Source: Sellimonas caecigallum (lineage in GTDB: Bacteria > Bacillota > Clostridia > Lachnospirales > Lachnospiraceae). Taken from it: a DNA stretch of 64,000 nt. The stretch is taken from contig NZ_CP173660.1 in assembly GCF_045038405.1 (NCBI RefSeq), positions 2,418,001-2,482,000 on the forward strand, in the 5' to 3' direction. Each line of letters starts with the position of its first letter. Position 1 is the stretch's first letter. The position numbers and the translations under genes are program-made. The notes under the pieces were generated by a model. The model was not told the origin of the DNA. It saw only the letters and a program-made list of their open reading frames with translations, and made no database searches. This document shows, in pieces, positions 27,303 to 35,038 of the stretch.

Positions 27303-28841
27303 ATGAAATATATTTTAGATGGAAAAGCAATGAAGGATGCAGACAGGTATACGATAGAGGAGACAGGGATGCCGTCACTTGTTCTCATGGAACGTGCCGC
27401 CTTGAAGACTTTAGAAGTGATGGAACAGGAGGAGTTGGATCTGAGCAATGTACTGATCGTATGCGGCAGCGGAAATAATGGGGGCGATGGATTTGCGGTG
27501 GCCAGACTTCTGCTGCAGCGTGGGAAGACGGTCACGGTCGTTCTTGCTGGAAACCCGGATCACTGCACAGAGGAGACAAAGACTCAGAGAAAGATTTTTG
27601 AAAACTGCGGGGGCATTACTATGAGAGAGATTCCAAAAGGAGACTACACGGCCATCGTGGATGCGCTGTTTGGAATCGGACTGTCAAGGGAAGTGTCCGG
27701 ACACTATGCACAGATATTGAAAAAGTTAAACAGCATGTCCGGAAAGAAGGTGGCAGTTGATATTCCCTCTGGCGTATCAGCTGCGTCTGGAGAAATTCTT
27801 GGGACGGCTTTTCGGGCAGATATGACTGTTACCTTTGCTTATCAGAAAGCGGGTATGGTGCTCTATCCGGGCGCATCCTTTGCAGGGAAAGTATTTGTAG
27901 CAGACATCGGGATCTATTTAAATGAGCAAGTGTGCGGGCAAAGGTATGTAACTTATGAAAAAGAGGATATCGAAAGATTCCGTCCTAAAAGGAAACCGGA
28001 CTCCAATAAAGGGACATACGGAAAAATACTGATGATCACAGGCAGCAGCGGGATGTCCGGAGCTTCATACCTGTCAGCAAAAGCAGCCTACAGAACAGGA
28101 GCCGGACTTGTACAGATCTTTACGTCGGAAGCAAATCGGATCATTCTGCAGAGTACGCTTCCGGAAGCGATTGTCTCAGTGTATACAGACGAGACAGATG
28201 CAGCTTTACTTCTGAAAGAAAAACTTGAGTGGGCCGATATCATCTGCCTTGGCTGCGGTATCGGAACGTCTGAAACGGCCCGAAAAATCACAGATACGGT
28301 ATTCGGCTACCTGAGTGAGCAACCGAAGAACTGTGTCGTGGATGCGGACGGACTGAATCTGATCGCCTCTATGGAAGAAGAGAAAAAAGAGAGGTATTTG
28401 AGGGGAGCAGGGAAATGCCTGATCTTTACACCTCATGTAAAAGAATTGTCCAGGCTGCTGTCGAAAACTGTGGAAGAGACGAAAAAAAACAGGATTTCTC
28501 TTGCACAACAGTATTCGGAAAACTATAATATAGTATTAGCAGCAAAAGATGCAAGGACAGTCGTGACCGGAAAAGGATTATTTCCGTATCTGAACATGTC
28601 TGGGAATGCAGCGATGGCAAAAGCTGGATCAGGAGATGTCCTTGCAGGCATCATAACCGGTCTTCTGGCACTTGGGATGGATCGGTATGAAGCGGCGTCG
28701 CTTGGGGTCTGTATCCATGGTTTTGCCGGGGATGCGGCCAGAGAAACCTATGGGGAACATGGAGTCATGGCAGAGGATATCATTGAGATGGCGGCGTCTT
28801 TATCAGGGGAAGTAAATTGGAAAGGGACAAAACAACGATGA
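27303..28841 (+). CDS. nnr: Bifunctional NAD(P)H-hydrate epimerase / ADP-dependent dehydratase
   Basis: 512-residue two-domain repair enzyme for hydrated NAD(P)H. The N-terminal epimerase (YjeF_N, about residues 1-215) has VCGSGNNGGDGFAVARLLL and ALFGIGLSREVSGHY. The C-terminal ribokinase-like dehydratase (about 230-505) has TGSSGMSGASYLSAKAAYRT, VVDADGLNLIA, TPHVKELSRLL and GSGDVLAGIITGLLALG. ATG 27303 follows AAAGGAGGG. Its stop overlaps the alr start (ATGA), so translation is coupled. The family often carries a 4'-phosphopantetheinyl transferase gene next to it; none is here. Confidence 0.95.
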   Translation: MKYILDGKAMKDADRYTIEETGMPSLVLMERAALKTLEVMEQEELDLSNVLIVCGSGNNGGDGFAVARLLLQRGKTVTVVLAGNPDHCTEETKTQRKIFENCGGITMREIPKGDYTAIVDALFGIGLSREVSGHYAQILKKLNSMSGKKVAVDIPSGVSAASGEILGTAFRADMTVTFAYQKAGMVLYPGASFAGKVFVADIGIYLNEQVCGQRYVTYEKEDIERFRPKRKPDSNKGTYGKILMITGSSGMSGASYLSAKAAYRTGAGLVQIFTSEANRIILQSTLPEAIVSVYTDETDAALLLKEKLEWADIICLGCGIGTSETARKITDTVFGYLSEQPKNCVVDADGLNLIASMEEEKKERYLRGAGKCLIFTPHVKELSRLLSKTVEETKKNRISLAQQYSENYNIVLAAKDARTVVTGKGLFPYLNMSGNAAMAKAGSGDVLAGIITGLLALGMDRYEAASLGVCIHGFAGDAARETYGEHGVMAEDIIEMAASLSGEVNWKGTKQR

Positions 28842-30004
28842 AACAGTACAGCAGAGTATGTGCAAAGATCAATTTGGATCGGATTGAATATAATATACAG
28901 CAGATGGAGAAACATATTTCTCCGAATACGAAGATGATCCTCGTAGTAAAAGCGGACGGGTATGGACACGGTGCTATTCCTATTGCGCAAATGGCAGAGG
29001 ATATGCAGACTGTGTGGGGCTATGCTACGGCAACACTGGATGAGGCAGTGCTGATCCGAAAATCCGGAGTGAAAAAGCCGATCCTCGTGCTGGGATGTAC
29101 GTTCCCGGATCAGTACGAGGCGGCTGTGGAACATGGAATCAGCATGACTGTCTATACAGAAGAATCGGCTATGGAGATCGCTTCTGTGGCTGGGGAAATG
29201 AAAAAGACAGCAAATATTCATATCAAACTTGATACCGGTATGTCTCGTCTGGGATTTAGGACCGGGGAAACATCCGTTCAGGCTATCTGCCGGATCGCCA
29301 ACCTTCCAAATATACATATGGAAGGGATCTTTACTCATTTCGCCAAGGCGGATGAGACGGATAAGACATTTACGAAGCAGCAGCTTGAAGCGTACAGATG
29401 GATGACAGAGCGTCTCAAAGAAGAAGGAGTAGATCCGCAATACCGCCACTGTTCCAACAGTGCAGGGATAATAGATGTGCCGGAGGCAAATATGGATCTT
29501 GTAAGAGCCGGGATCGCACTTTATGGACTTTATCCGTCCGAAGAGGTAGATAAAAATGCAGTACCACTCAAACCATCGCTCTCTCTTCTGAGCCACGTAG
29601 TACATACGAAATGGATCGACAAAGGGGAAGTTGTGAGCTATGGGGGCTGTTTTACCGCAAGCCGCCCGACGAAGGTAGCTACTGTACCGGTAGGCTATGC
29701 GGATGGATATCCGAGAAGTCTCTCAGACAAAGGATATGTGTTGATCCATGGGAAAAAGGCACCGCTTCTTGGAAGGGTGTGTATGGATCAGTTTATGGTA
29801 GATGTGACAGATATCGATGATGTCAAATTTATGGATCCGGTAACCCTCGTGGGAACAGACGGGGAGGAGACGATAGAGGTAGAAGATCTGAGCGCTCTTT
29901 CCGGAAGATTTAATTATGAATTCCTCTGCAACTTGGATAAGAGGATCCCGAGGGAATACACAAGACATGGAAAAGTGATTGCGCAGATGGATTATTTTGC
30001 CTGA
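28838..30004 (+). CDS. alr: Alanine racemase
   Basis: 388-residue PLP enzyme making D-alanine for peptidoglycan. The PLP lysine is in MILVVKADGYGHGAIPIAQM; other family segments are IKLDTGMSRLGFR, HCSNSAGIID, RAGIALYGLYPS, and the second catalytic residue region VPVGYADGYPRSLS with RVCMDQFMVDVTD. The upstream TTG at 28817 precedes the ribosome site GGAAAGGGA, so ATG 28838, overlapping the nnr stop, is used. The alr-mazF order matches Bacillus (alr-ndoAI-ndoA), but the antitoxin is missing. Confidence 0.96.
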   Translation: MKQYSRVCAKINLDRIEYNIQQMEKHISPNTKMILVVKADGYGHGAIPIAQMAEDMQTVWGYATATLDEAVLIRKSGVKKPILVLGCTFPDQYEAAVEHGISMTVYTEESAMEIASVAGEMKKTANIHIKLDTGMSRLGFRTGETSVQAICRIANLPNIHMEGIFTHFAKADETDKTFTKQQLEAYRWMTERLKEEGVDPQYRHCSNSAGIIDVPEANMDLVRAGIALYGLYPSEEVDKNAVPLKPSLSLLSHVVHTKWIDKGEVVSYGGCFTASRPTKVATVPVGYADGYPRSLSDKGYVLIHGKKAPLLGRVCMDQFMVDVTDIDDVKFMDPVTLVGTDGEETIEVEDLSALSGRFNYEFLCNLDKRIPREYTRHGKVIAQMDYFA

Positions 30005-30081
30005 GAAGAAATTGCTTTCGGAATACTTCATAGAAAAGATGGAAATACTTTCAGTATCTTAAAAAATGGAGTGTGAAGAAA

Positions 30082-30429
30082 GTGCAGGTGCATCGAGGAG
30101 ATATTTTCTATGCAGATTTAAGCCCGGTCGTCGGCTCCGAGCAGGGAGGTATCCGGCCGGTTCTTATTATACAAAATGAGATGGGGAATAGACATAGCCC
30201 TACTGTGATCTGTGCAGCTATCACGTCGAGAATGAATAAAGCAAAACTCCCGACGCATGTCGAGATAGATGCACGGCGATACGGGGTTGTGAAAAATTCG
30301 GTTGTCCTTCTGGAGCAGATACGGACCATCGATAAACAGAGACTGAAAGAAAACGTCTGCCATCTCGATAAAGAGATTATGAGAAAAGTGGATGAGGCAT
30401 TGCGTGTAAGCTTTGCGCTTTCTACATAA
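30082..30429 (+). CDS. mazF: MazF/NdoA-type endoribonuclease toxin, no antitoxin beside it
   Basis: 115-residue PemK/MazF-fold mRNA interferase. [20 protein letters not shown] matches the N-terminus of B. subtilis NdoA, including the catalytic-loop region; later [20 protein letters not shown] holds the catalytic threonine segment, and [14 protein letters not shown] is also conserved. GTG 30082 is chosen because it gives the NdoA N-terminus exactly and lies 10 bases after GGAG; GTG 30073 is too close. Only 77 bases separate it from alr, too few for the usual ribbon-helix-helix antitoxin. Confidence 0.9.
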   Translation: MQVHRGDIFYADLSPVVGSEQGGIRPVLIIQNEMGNRHSPTVICAAITSRMNKAKLPTHVEIDARRYGVVKNSVVLLEQIRTIDKQRLKENVCHLDKEIMRKVDEALRVSFALST

Positions 30430-30441
30430 AAGGAGAAAAGA

Positions 30442-31239
30442 ATGGGGAAGCAGGAAACGATTGCTGACAGAGTCCTTTCTGCGTTGAAAGACGGGAAGCA
30501 GGAAGGGAAGATCAAAGAAAACGAATACAAAATGATAAAAAATGTCTTCGCGTTTGGCGAAAAAGATGCAAAAGATGTTATGACGCACAGAAAGAACATA
30601 GTCGCGATAGACGGGGAAGAGACACTGGAGGAGGCGGCACGGTTTGTACTGGAAGCCAAAAATTCCAGATTTCCGGTCTATCAGGATGATATAGATAATA
30701 TCATCGGAATTACTCATATAAGAGATCTCATGAGATGTTATATGAAAGAAGAACTGCGGAAGAAAAAACTATGCGAACTTCCGGAGTGTCTCATGCCGGC
30801 AAGCTTTATCCCGGAGACGAGAAGTATTGACCGTTTGTTTACCCAAATGGAGGCAAAACAGGTACATATGGCTATTGTGATCGATGAATATGGACAAACG
30901 GCAGGGATCGTGGCAATGGAAGATATCATCGAAGAGATTATGGGAAATATCCGGGATGAGTATGATGTGGAAGAGGAAATGATCAAAAAAGGAGAAAACG
31001 GGGAGTATATTGCAGATGGGATGACAGATTTGTCCGAACTTTCCGATATCTTGGGCATTGTCTTTTCCGATGAAGATGAGGACAATGAATATGAGACTCT
31101 GAATGGCTTCCTTATCGTAAAACTGGAGCGAATCCCTGCAGAAAATGAACAATGTAAAATCGAGTACGAAGGATATGTTTTTGAAGTGCTCCATGTGGAC
31201 AACAATATCATACAAAAGGTAAGGATCGCCAAAATCTAA
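30442..31239 (+). CDS. CorC/HlyC-like CBS protein without membrane domain
   Basis: 265-residue protein. After a short lead, a CBS pair spans about residues 40-180 (KDVMTHRKNIVAIDGEETLE, then IVAMEDIIEEIMGNIRDEYD), followed by the CorC_HlyC transporter-associated domain (about 185-262, GMTDLSELSDILGIVF, FLIVKLERIPAENEQCKI). The N-terminal CNNM membrane domain of typical hemolysin-III-like/CorC transporters is absent, so it resembles proteobacterial CorC. ATG 30442 follows AAAGGAGAAAAG, 12 bases after mazF, so the two are likely cotranscribed. A role in Mg2+/Co2+ efflux is by family only. Confidence 0.85.
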   Translation: MGKQETIADRVLSALKDGKQEGKIKENEYKMIKNVFAFGEKDAKDVMTHRKNIVAIDGEETLEEAARFVLEAKNSRFPVYQDDIDNIIGITHIRDLMRCYMKEELRKKKLCELPECLMPASFIPETRSIDRLFTQMEAKQVHMAIVIDEYGQTAGIVAMEDIIEEIMGNIRDEYDVEEEMIKKGENGEYIADGMTDLSELSDILGIVFSDEDEDNEYETLNGFLIVKLERIPAENEQCKIEYEGYVFEVLHVDNNIIQKVRIAKI

Positions 31240-31241
31240 GC

Positions 31242-31270
31242 TTGTCACCGAAAAGAAAGAATGCTAGAAT
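31242..31270 (+). promoter_or_regulatory. Predicted yebC promoter
   Basis: TTGTCA (31242-31247), 17-base spacer, TAGAAT (31265-31270). Confidence 0.55.
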
Positions 31271-31325
31271 AGAAAAAGCGGATTTTATTTCCAATAAAGT
31301 AAAGATAAAAGAGAGGATATAGAAT

Positions 31326-32057
31326 ATGTCAGGACATTCAAAATTTGCCAATATTAAGCATAAAAAAGAGAAAAATGACGCAGCAAAAGGAAAGATCTTT
31401 ACGAAGATCGGCCGTGAGATCGCGGTTGCCGTAAAAGAAGGCGGTGGTGCGGATCCGGCAAATAACAGTCGGCTTCGAGATGTGATCGCAAAAGCGAAAG
31501 CAAACAATATGCCAAATGACAATATTGACAGAAGCATCAAAAAAGCTCTTGGAGATGGAGATGCCAACAATTACGAAAGAGTTGTATACGAAGGGTATGG
31601 ACCAAATGGGACAGCGATTATCGTGGAAGCGCTCACAGATAATAAGAATCGTACCGCATCCAATGTGAGAAGTGCTTTTACAAAAGGAAACGGGAATATC
31701 GGAACACCGGGCTGTGTATCTTTTATGTTTGACAAAAAAGGACAGATCCTGATCGATAAAGAAGACTTCGAGATGGACGGAGACGAATTGATGATGCTTG
31801 CTCTGGATGCAGGTGCAGAAGATTTCGCAGAAGAGGAAGACAGCTTCGAGATTCTTACGGATCCGGATTCTTTTTCTGAAGTAAGAGAAAAACTGGAAGC
31901 CGCAGGAATTCCAATGACAGAGGCATCTGTGACAATGATCCCTCAGACATATGTGGAATTGACAGATGAGGCAGATATAAAAAGTATCCAGAAAACATTG
32001 GATCTTCTGGAAGACGACGACGATGTCCAGGAAGTGTATCATAACTGGGACGAATAA
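31326..32057 (+). CDS. YebC/PmpR-family regulator or translation factor
   Basis: 243-residue YebC-family protein. The family start [19 protein letters not shown] is intact, followed by [37 protein letters not shown] and a C-terminal [17 protein letters not shown]. Members were named transcriptional regulators; some help ribosomes through proline-rich stalls. Sequence does not settle which role applies. ATG 31326 follows AGAGAGGAT. It has its own promoter. Confidence 0.93.
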   Translation: MSGHSKFANIKHKKEKNDAAKGKIFTKIGREIAVAVKEGGGADPANNSRLRDVIAKAKANNMPNDNIDRSIKKALGDGDANNYERVVYEGYGPNGTAIIVEALTDNKNRTASNVRSAFTKGNGNIGTPGCVSFMFDKKGQILIDKEDFEMDGDELMMLALDAGAEDFAEEEDSFEILTDPDSFSEVREKLEAAGIPMTEASVTMIPQTYVELTDEADIKSIQKTLDLLEDDDDVQEVYHNWDE

Positions 32058-32090
32058 GCACATCCCGTAATGCAGGAAGGAGGAAATCCT

Positions 32091-32861
32091 ATGCAGGACA
32101 TACACAGGAATGATTTGATCTCCATGTATGAGGAAGCTTTCGTGTTGTCAAAAGGCTTTAATAAAAATACATACGAAGAAGCCTTTAAAGATTTGTTTGA
32201 TCGGCAGCGAGAGCCGTTGAAATTGATCCTGCTTGCCATCCGTGAATTCAGGGAGGAAGAAAGGGAAGAATTTCTGAAAGAACTTGCAGATGTTGTTCCA
32301 AACTATGTAAATGGGAAACTTTCCAAGGTGGAGGGAAAACGAAAACGTGAAAACGCGGTAATTGATTACAATCTTGCATTCGTTTCCTTTTTCATCCCTC
32401 TCATTTTATACAGCAGGGACAAGGAAATGGAGGAGCTGGCAGACTGTACAGTCGAAAGCTGGAATCGGCTTATTGCGGTTACAATGAAGGTAGGAAAAGC
32501 AACCTTCGAAGAGATAAACGGAGGCTTCCGAAGAAGACTCTGCTATGTGACGACGGCTGTGTGCAGATCCCTCGAAAAGCCGGACGAGTGCTATGAACTC
32601 AGGACGCTCCGGGAGTATAGAGACAATTATCTTTCTATGTCTCCGGGAGGCAGGGATACGATTCGGGAATATTACAATATTGCTCCGACAATCGTAAAGA
32701 GAATCGATAAGCTTAGAGATTCCGACCGAGTCTATCGGGAAATCTGGGAAAACTATCTGAGTCCGTGTATTTCCCTGATCGAGGAAGGGAAGATGGAGGC
32801 GTGCAGAAAAGTATATACGAAAATGGTACGTGATCTGGAAGAAGAATATCTGTTTCAGTAA
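32091..32861 (+). CDS. Protein with CFI-box-like C-terminal domain
   Basis: 256-residue soluble protein. The first 150 residues are helical and charged, with no recognised domain. The last 100 carry LCYVTTAVCRSLEKPDECYE, LREYRDNYLSMSPGGRDTIR and YYNIAPTIVKRID, which match the CFI-box-CTERM domain (C-[FY]-[IV]-T-T-A-V-C), found on diverse Firmicute proteins with unknown function. The paired cysteines suggest metal or redox chemistry, as inference. ATG 32091 follows AAGGAGG; the ATG at 32070 overlaps that site. It lies 33 bases after yebC and 40 before metY. Confidence 0.7.
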   Translation: MQDIHRNDLISMYEEAFVLSKGFNKNTYEEAFKDLFDRQREPLKLILLAIREFREEEREEFLKELADVVPNYVNGKLSKVEGKRKRENAVIDYNLAFVSFFIPLILYSRDKEMEELADCTVESWNRLIAVTMKVGKATFEEINGGFRRRLCYVTTAVCRSLEKPDECYELRTLREYRDNYLSMSPGGRDTIREYYNIAPTIVKRIDKLRDSDRVYREIWENYLSPCISLIEEGKMEACRKVYTKMVRDLEEEYLFQ

Positions 32862-32901
32862 TCATCGGTACAAATAGAAGAAAAATAGGAGGAGTAAGTG
32901 T

Positions 32902-34185
32902 ATGAGCGACAACTACAAGATTGAGACAAAATGTATCCAGTCAGGCTGGAAACCGGGAAAAGGAGAGCCAAGGGTGCTTCCAATTTATCAGAGCACGACA
33001 TTTAAATATGATACAAGCGAGCAGATGGGGCGTCTCTTTGATCTGGAAGACAGTGGATATTTTTATACAAGACTGCAGAATCCAACCAACGACGCCGTGG
33101 CTCAGAAGATCTGCGATCTGGAAGGCGGATATGCAGCTATGCTTACCTCCTCCGGACAGGCAGCAAATTTTTATGCGATCATGAATATTGCAGGGGCAGG
33201 GGATCACATCGTATGTTCCTCAGCTCTCTACGGAGGAACTTATAACCTTTACGCACATACGATCCAGAAAATGGGCGTGGAAGCCACATTTGTAGATCCG
33301 GACTGTACAGAAGAAGAACTGAATGCGGCATTTCGTGAAAATACGAAGGCAGTCATGGGAGAGACGATTGCAAATCCGGCGCTTACAGTGCTTGATATCG
33401 AGAAATTTGCAAAGGCAGCACATGCTCATGGGGTACCACTGATCGTGGACAATACATTTGCAACGCCGATCAATTGCCGACCGTTTGAATGGGGAGCAGA
33501 CATCGTGACTCATTCTACGACAAAATATATGGATGGACATGCAATGTGCGTTGGCGGTGCTATTGTGGACAGCGGAAATTTTGACTGGGAAGCCTATGCA
33601 GATAAATTCCCGGGACTTACGCAGCCGGATGAGACATACCACGGCATCATTTATACGCAGAAATTTGGGAAAGGTGCATATATCACAAAGGCTACAGCAC
33701 AGCTCATGAGGGATCTGGGATCTATCCAGGCTCCGCAGAATGCCTTTCTTCTGAATGTAGGACTGGAGACACTTCATCTGAGAGTGCCGCGTCATTGTGA
33801 AAATGCGAAAAAAGTTGCTTCATACCTGAAAGGACATGACAAGGTTGCCTGGGTAAACTGTGCGATGCTGGAAGGAGACAAATACTACGATCTGGCTCAG
33901 AAATACATGCCGGACGGAACATGCGGCGTCATCACTTTCGGACTGAAGGGAGGGCGGGATGCTTCCGTCAAGATGATGGACAGTCTGAAACTTTGTGCCA
34001 TTGTAACGCACGTTGCCGATGCAAGAACATGCGTTCTGCACCCGGCAAGCCACACACATCGTCAGATGAATGAGCAGGAGCTTCTGGAAGCAGGAGTACA
34101 GCCGGATCTGATCCGTTTCAGTGTGGGAATTGAAAATGCAGATGACATCATCGCAGATCTGGAACAGGCGCTGGAGCTCGTATAA
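32902..34185 (+). CDS. metY: O-acetylhomoserine aminocarboxypropyltransferase family (Cys/Met metabolism PLP enzyme)
   Basis: 427-residue PLP enzyme. N-terminal YQSTTFKYDTSEQMGRLF and YFYTRLQNPTNDAVAQKI, the PLP-stacking LTSSGQAANF, and the PLP lysine in THSTTKYMDGHAMCVGG are all seen, with RTCVLHPASHTHRQM near the C-terminus. Length and the insertion around FPGLTQPDETYHGIIY point to O-acetylhomoserine sulfhydrylase, which makes homocysteine from sulfide; methionine gamma-lyase or cystathionine enzymes are relatives. ATG 32902 follows AATAGGAGGAG. No S-box or SAM riboswitch was seen in the 40-base leader. Confidence 0.88.
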   Translation: MSDNYKIETKCIQSGWKPGKGEPRVLPIYQSTTFKYDTSEQMGRLFDLEDSGYFYTRLQNPTNDAVAQKICDLEGGYAAMLTSSGQAANFYAIMNIAGAGDHIVCSSALYGGTYNLYAHTIQKMGVEATFVDPDCTEEELNAAFRENTKAVMGETIANPALTVLDIEKFAKAAHAHGVPLIVDNTFATPINCRPFEWGADIVTHSTTKYMDGHAMCVGGAIVDSGNFDWEAYADKFPGLTQPDETYHGIIYTQKFGKGAYITKATAQLMRDLGSIQAPQNAFLLNVGLETLHLRVPRHCENAKKVASYLKGHDKVAWVNCAMLEGDKYYDLAQKYMPDGTCGVITFGLKGGRDASVKMMDSLKLCAIVTHVADARTCVLHPASHTHRQMNEQELLEAGVQPDLIRFSVGIENADDIIADLEQALELV

Positions 34186-34218
34186 GCTTTTTCAGAAAAT
34201 TGCATATGTATAATTAAG

Positions 34219-34260
34219 AAAACACCTCCACATAATAGGAAAAAATGTGGAGGTGTTTTT
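34219..34260 (+). terminator. Perfect hairpin: metY terminator that contains the tepA ribosome site
   Basis: Fifteen-base perfect arms AAAACACCTCCACAT (34219-34233) and ATGTGGAGGTGTTTT (34245-34259) followed by T. The 3' arm holds GGAGG (34249-34253), the only ribosome site for tepA, whose ATG is at 34264. A TATAAT lies at 34209-34214 just upstream. Confidence 0.8.
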
Positions 34261-34263
34261 ATT

Positions 34264-34977
34264 ATGGAAGAGATGCAGAACATGGAAAAACAGGAGAAGG
34301 AGACCGAGCAGATTAAAGAGACGGGAAGTCTGGAACTAAGTGAAGGGAAAAGTGACTATCGTGTGTATCTTCTGACGATCATAGGAGAGATAGAAGGGCA
34401 CGAGGCCGTATCGGGAAATACGAAAGCTACCAAGTATGAACATCTGCTGCCGAAGCTTGCTGAGATCGAATCCAACGATGAGATTGAAGGGGTGCTTATC
34501 CTGCTTCATACTCTTGGGGGCGATGTTGAGGCGGGACTGGCTATCGCGGAGATGATTGCATCGCTCAGCAAGCCAACGGTATCTCTTGTCCTTGGAGGAA
34601 GTCATTCTATCGGAGGGCCGCTTGCAGTGTCGGCAGATTACTCCTTTATCGTGCCAAGCGGCACAATGATCGTACACCCGGTACGGTCAAGCGGAATGTT
34701 CATCGGTGTGATTCAAAGTTACCGGAATATGGAAAAAACACAGGATCGGATCACAAAATTTATATCTGAGCATTCGAGGATCACGCAGAAGAGACTCGAA
34801 AAGTTGATGCTGGATCCCTCTCAACTCGTAAAAGATGTTGGGACGCTGCTGGAAGGAAGGGAAGCTGTTGAAGAAGGAATGATCGATGAAGTGGGAGGGA
34901 TCCGGGAAGCGTTCCGGAAGATCCATACACTTATTGATGAGTATAGGGACAGGAAAGCACGGGGAGAAAATAGGTAA
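34264..34977 (+). CDS. tepA: TepA/YmfB, ClpP-like serine protease family
   Basis: 237-residue protein of the ClpP/crotonase fold. After a charged 30-residue lead come VYLLTIIGEIEGHEA, the oxyanion segment LHTLGGDVEAGLAIAE, the catalytic serine in VLGGSHSIGGPLAVSA, and the histidine in GTMIVHPVRSSG; the tail is LEGREAVEEGMIDEVGG. In Bacillus tepA adjoins spoIIIE/ftsK, and here ftsK follows 61 bases later, supporting the call. The role is unclear; secretion and sporulation have been suggested. The ribosome site is inside the upstream hairpin. Confidence 0.87.
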   Translation: MEEMQNMEKQEKETEQIKETGSLELSEGKSDYRVYLLTIIGEIEGHEAVSGNTKATKYEHLLPKLAEIESNDEIEGVLILLHTLGGDVEAGLAIAEMIASLSKPTVSLVLGGSHSIGGPLAVSADYSFIVPSGTMIVHPVRSSGMFIGVIQSYRNMEKTQDRITKFISEHSRITQKRLEKLMLDPSQLVKDVGTLLEGREAVEEGMIDEVGGIREAFRKIHTLIDEYRDRKARGENR

Positions 34978-35005
34978 TGACATCACATTTTAAAGATGCT
35001 ATAAT
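34977..35005 (+). promoter_or_regulatory. Predicted ftsK promoter
   Basis: ATGACA (34977-34982), 17-base spacer, TATAAT (35000-35005), 33 bases before the ftsK start. Confidence 0.5.
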
Positions 35006-35038
35006 ATACGGGTAGATAAATCACAAGGGGGATATTTC

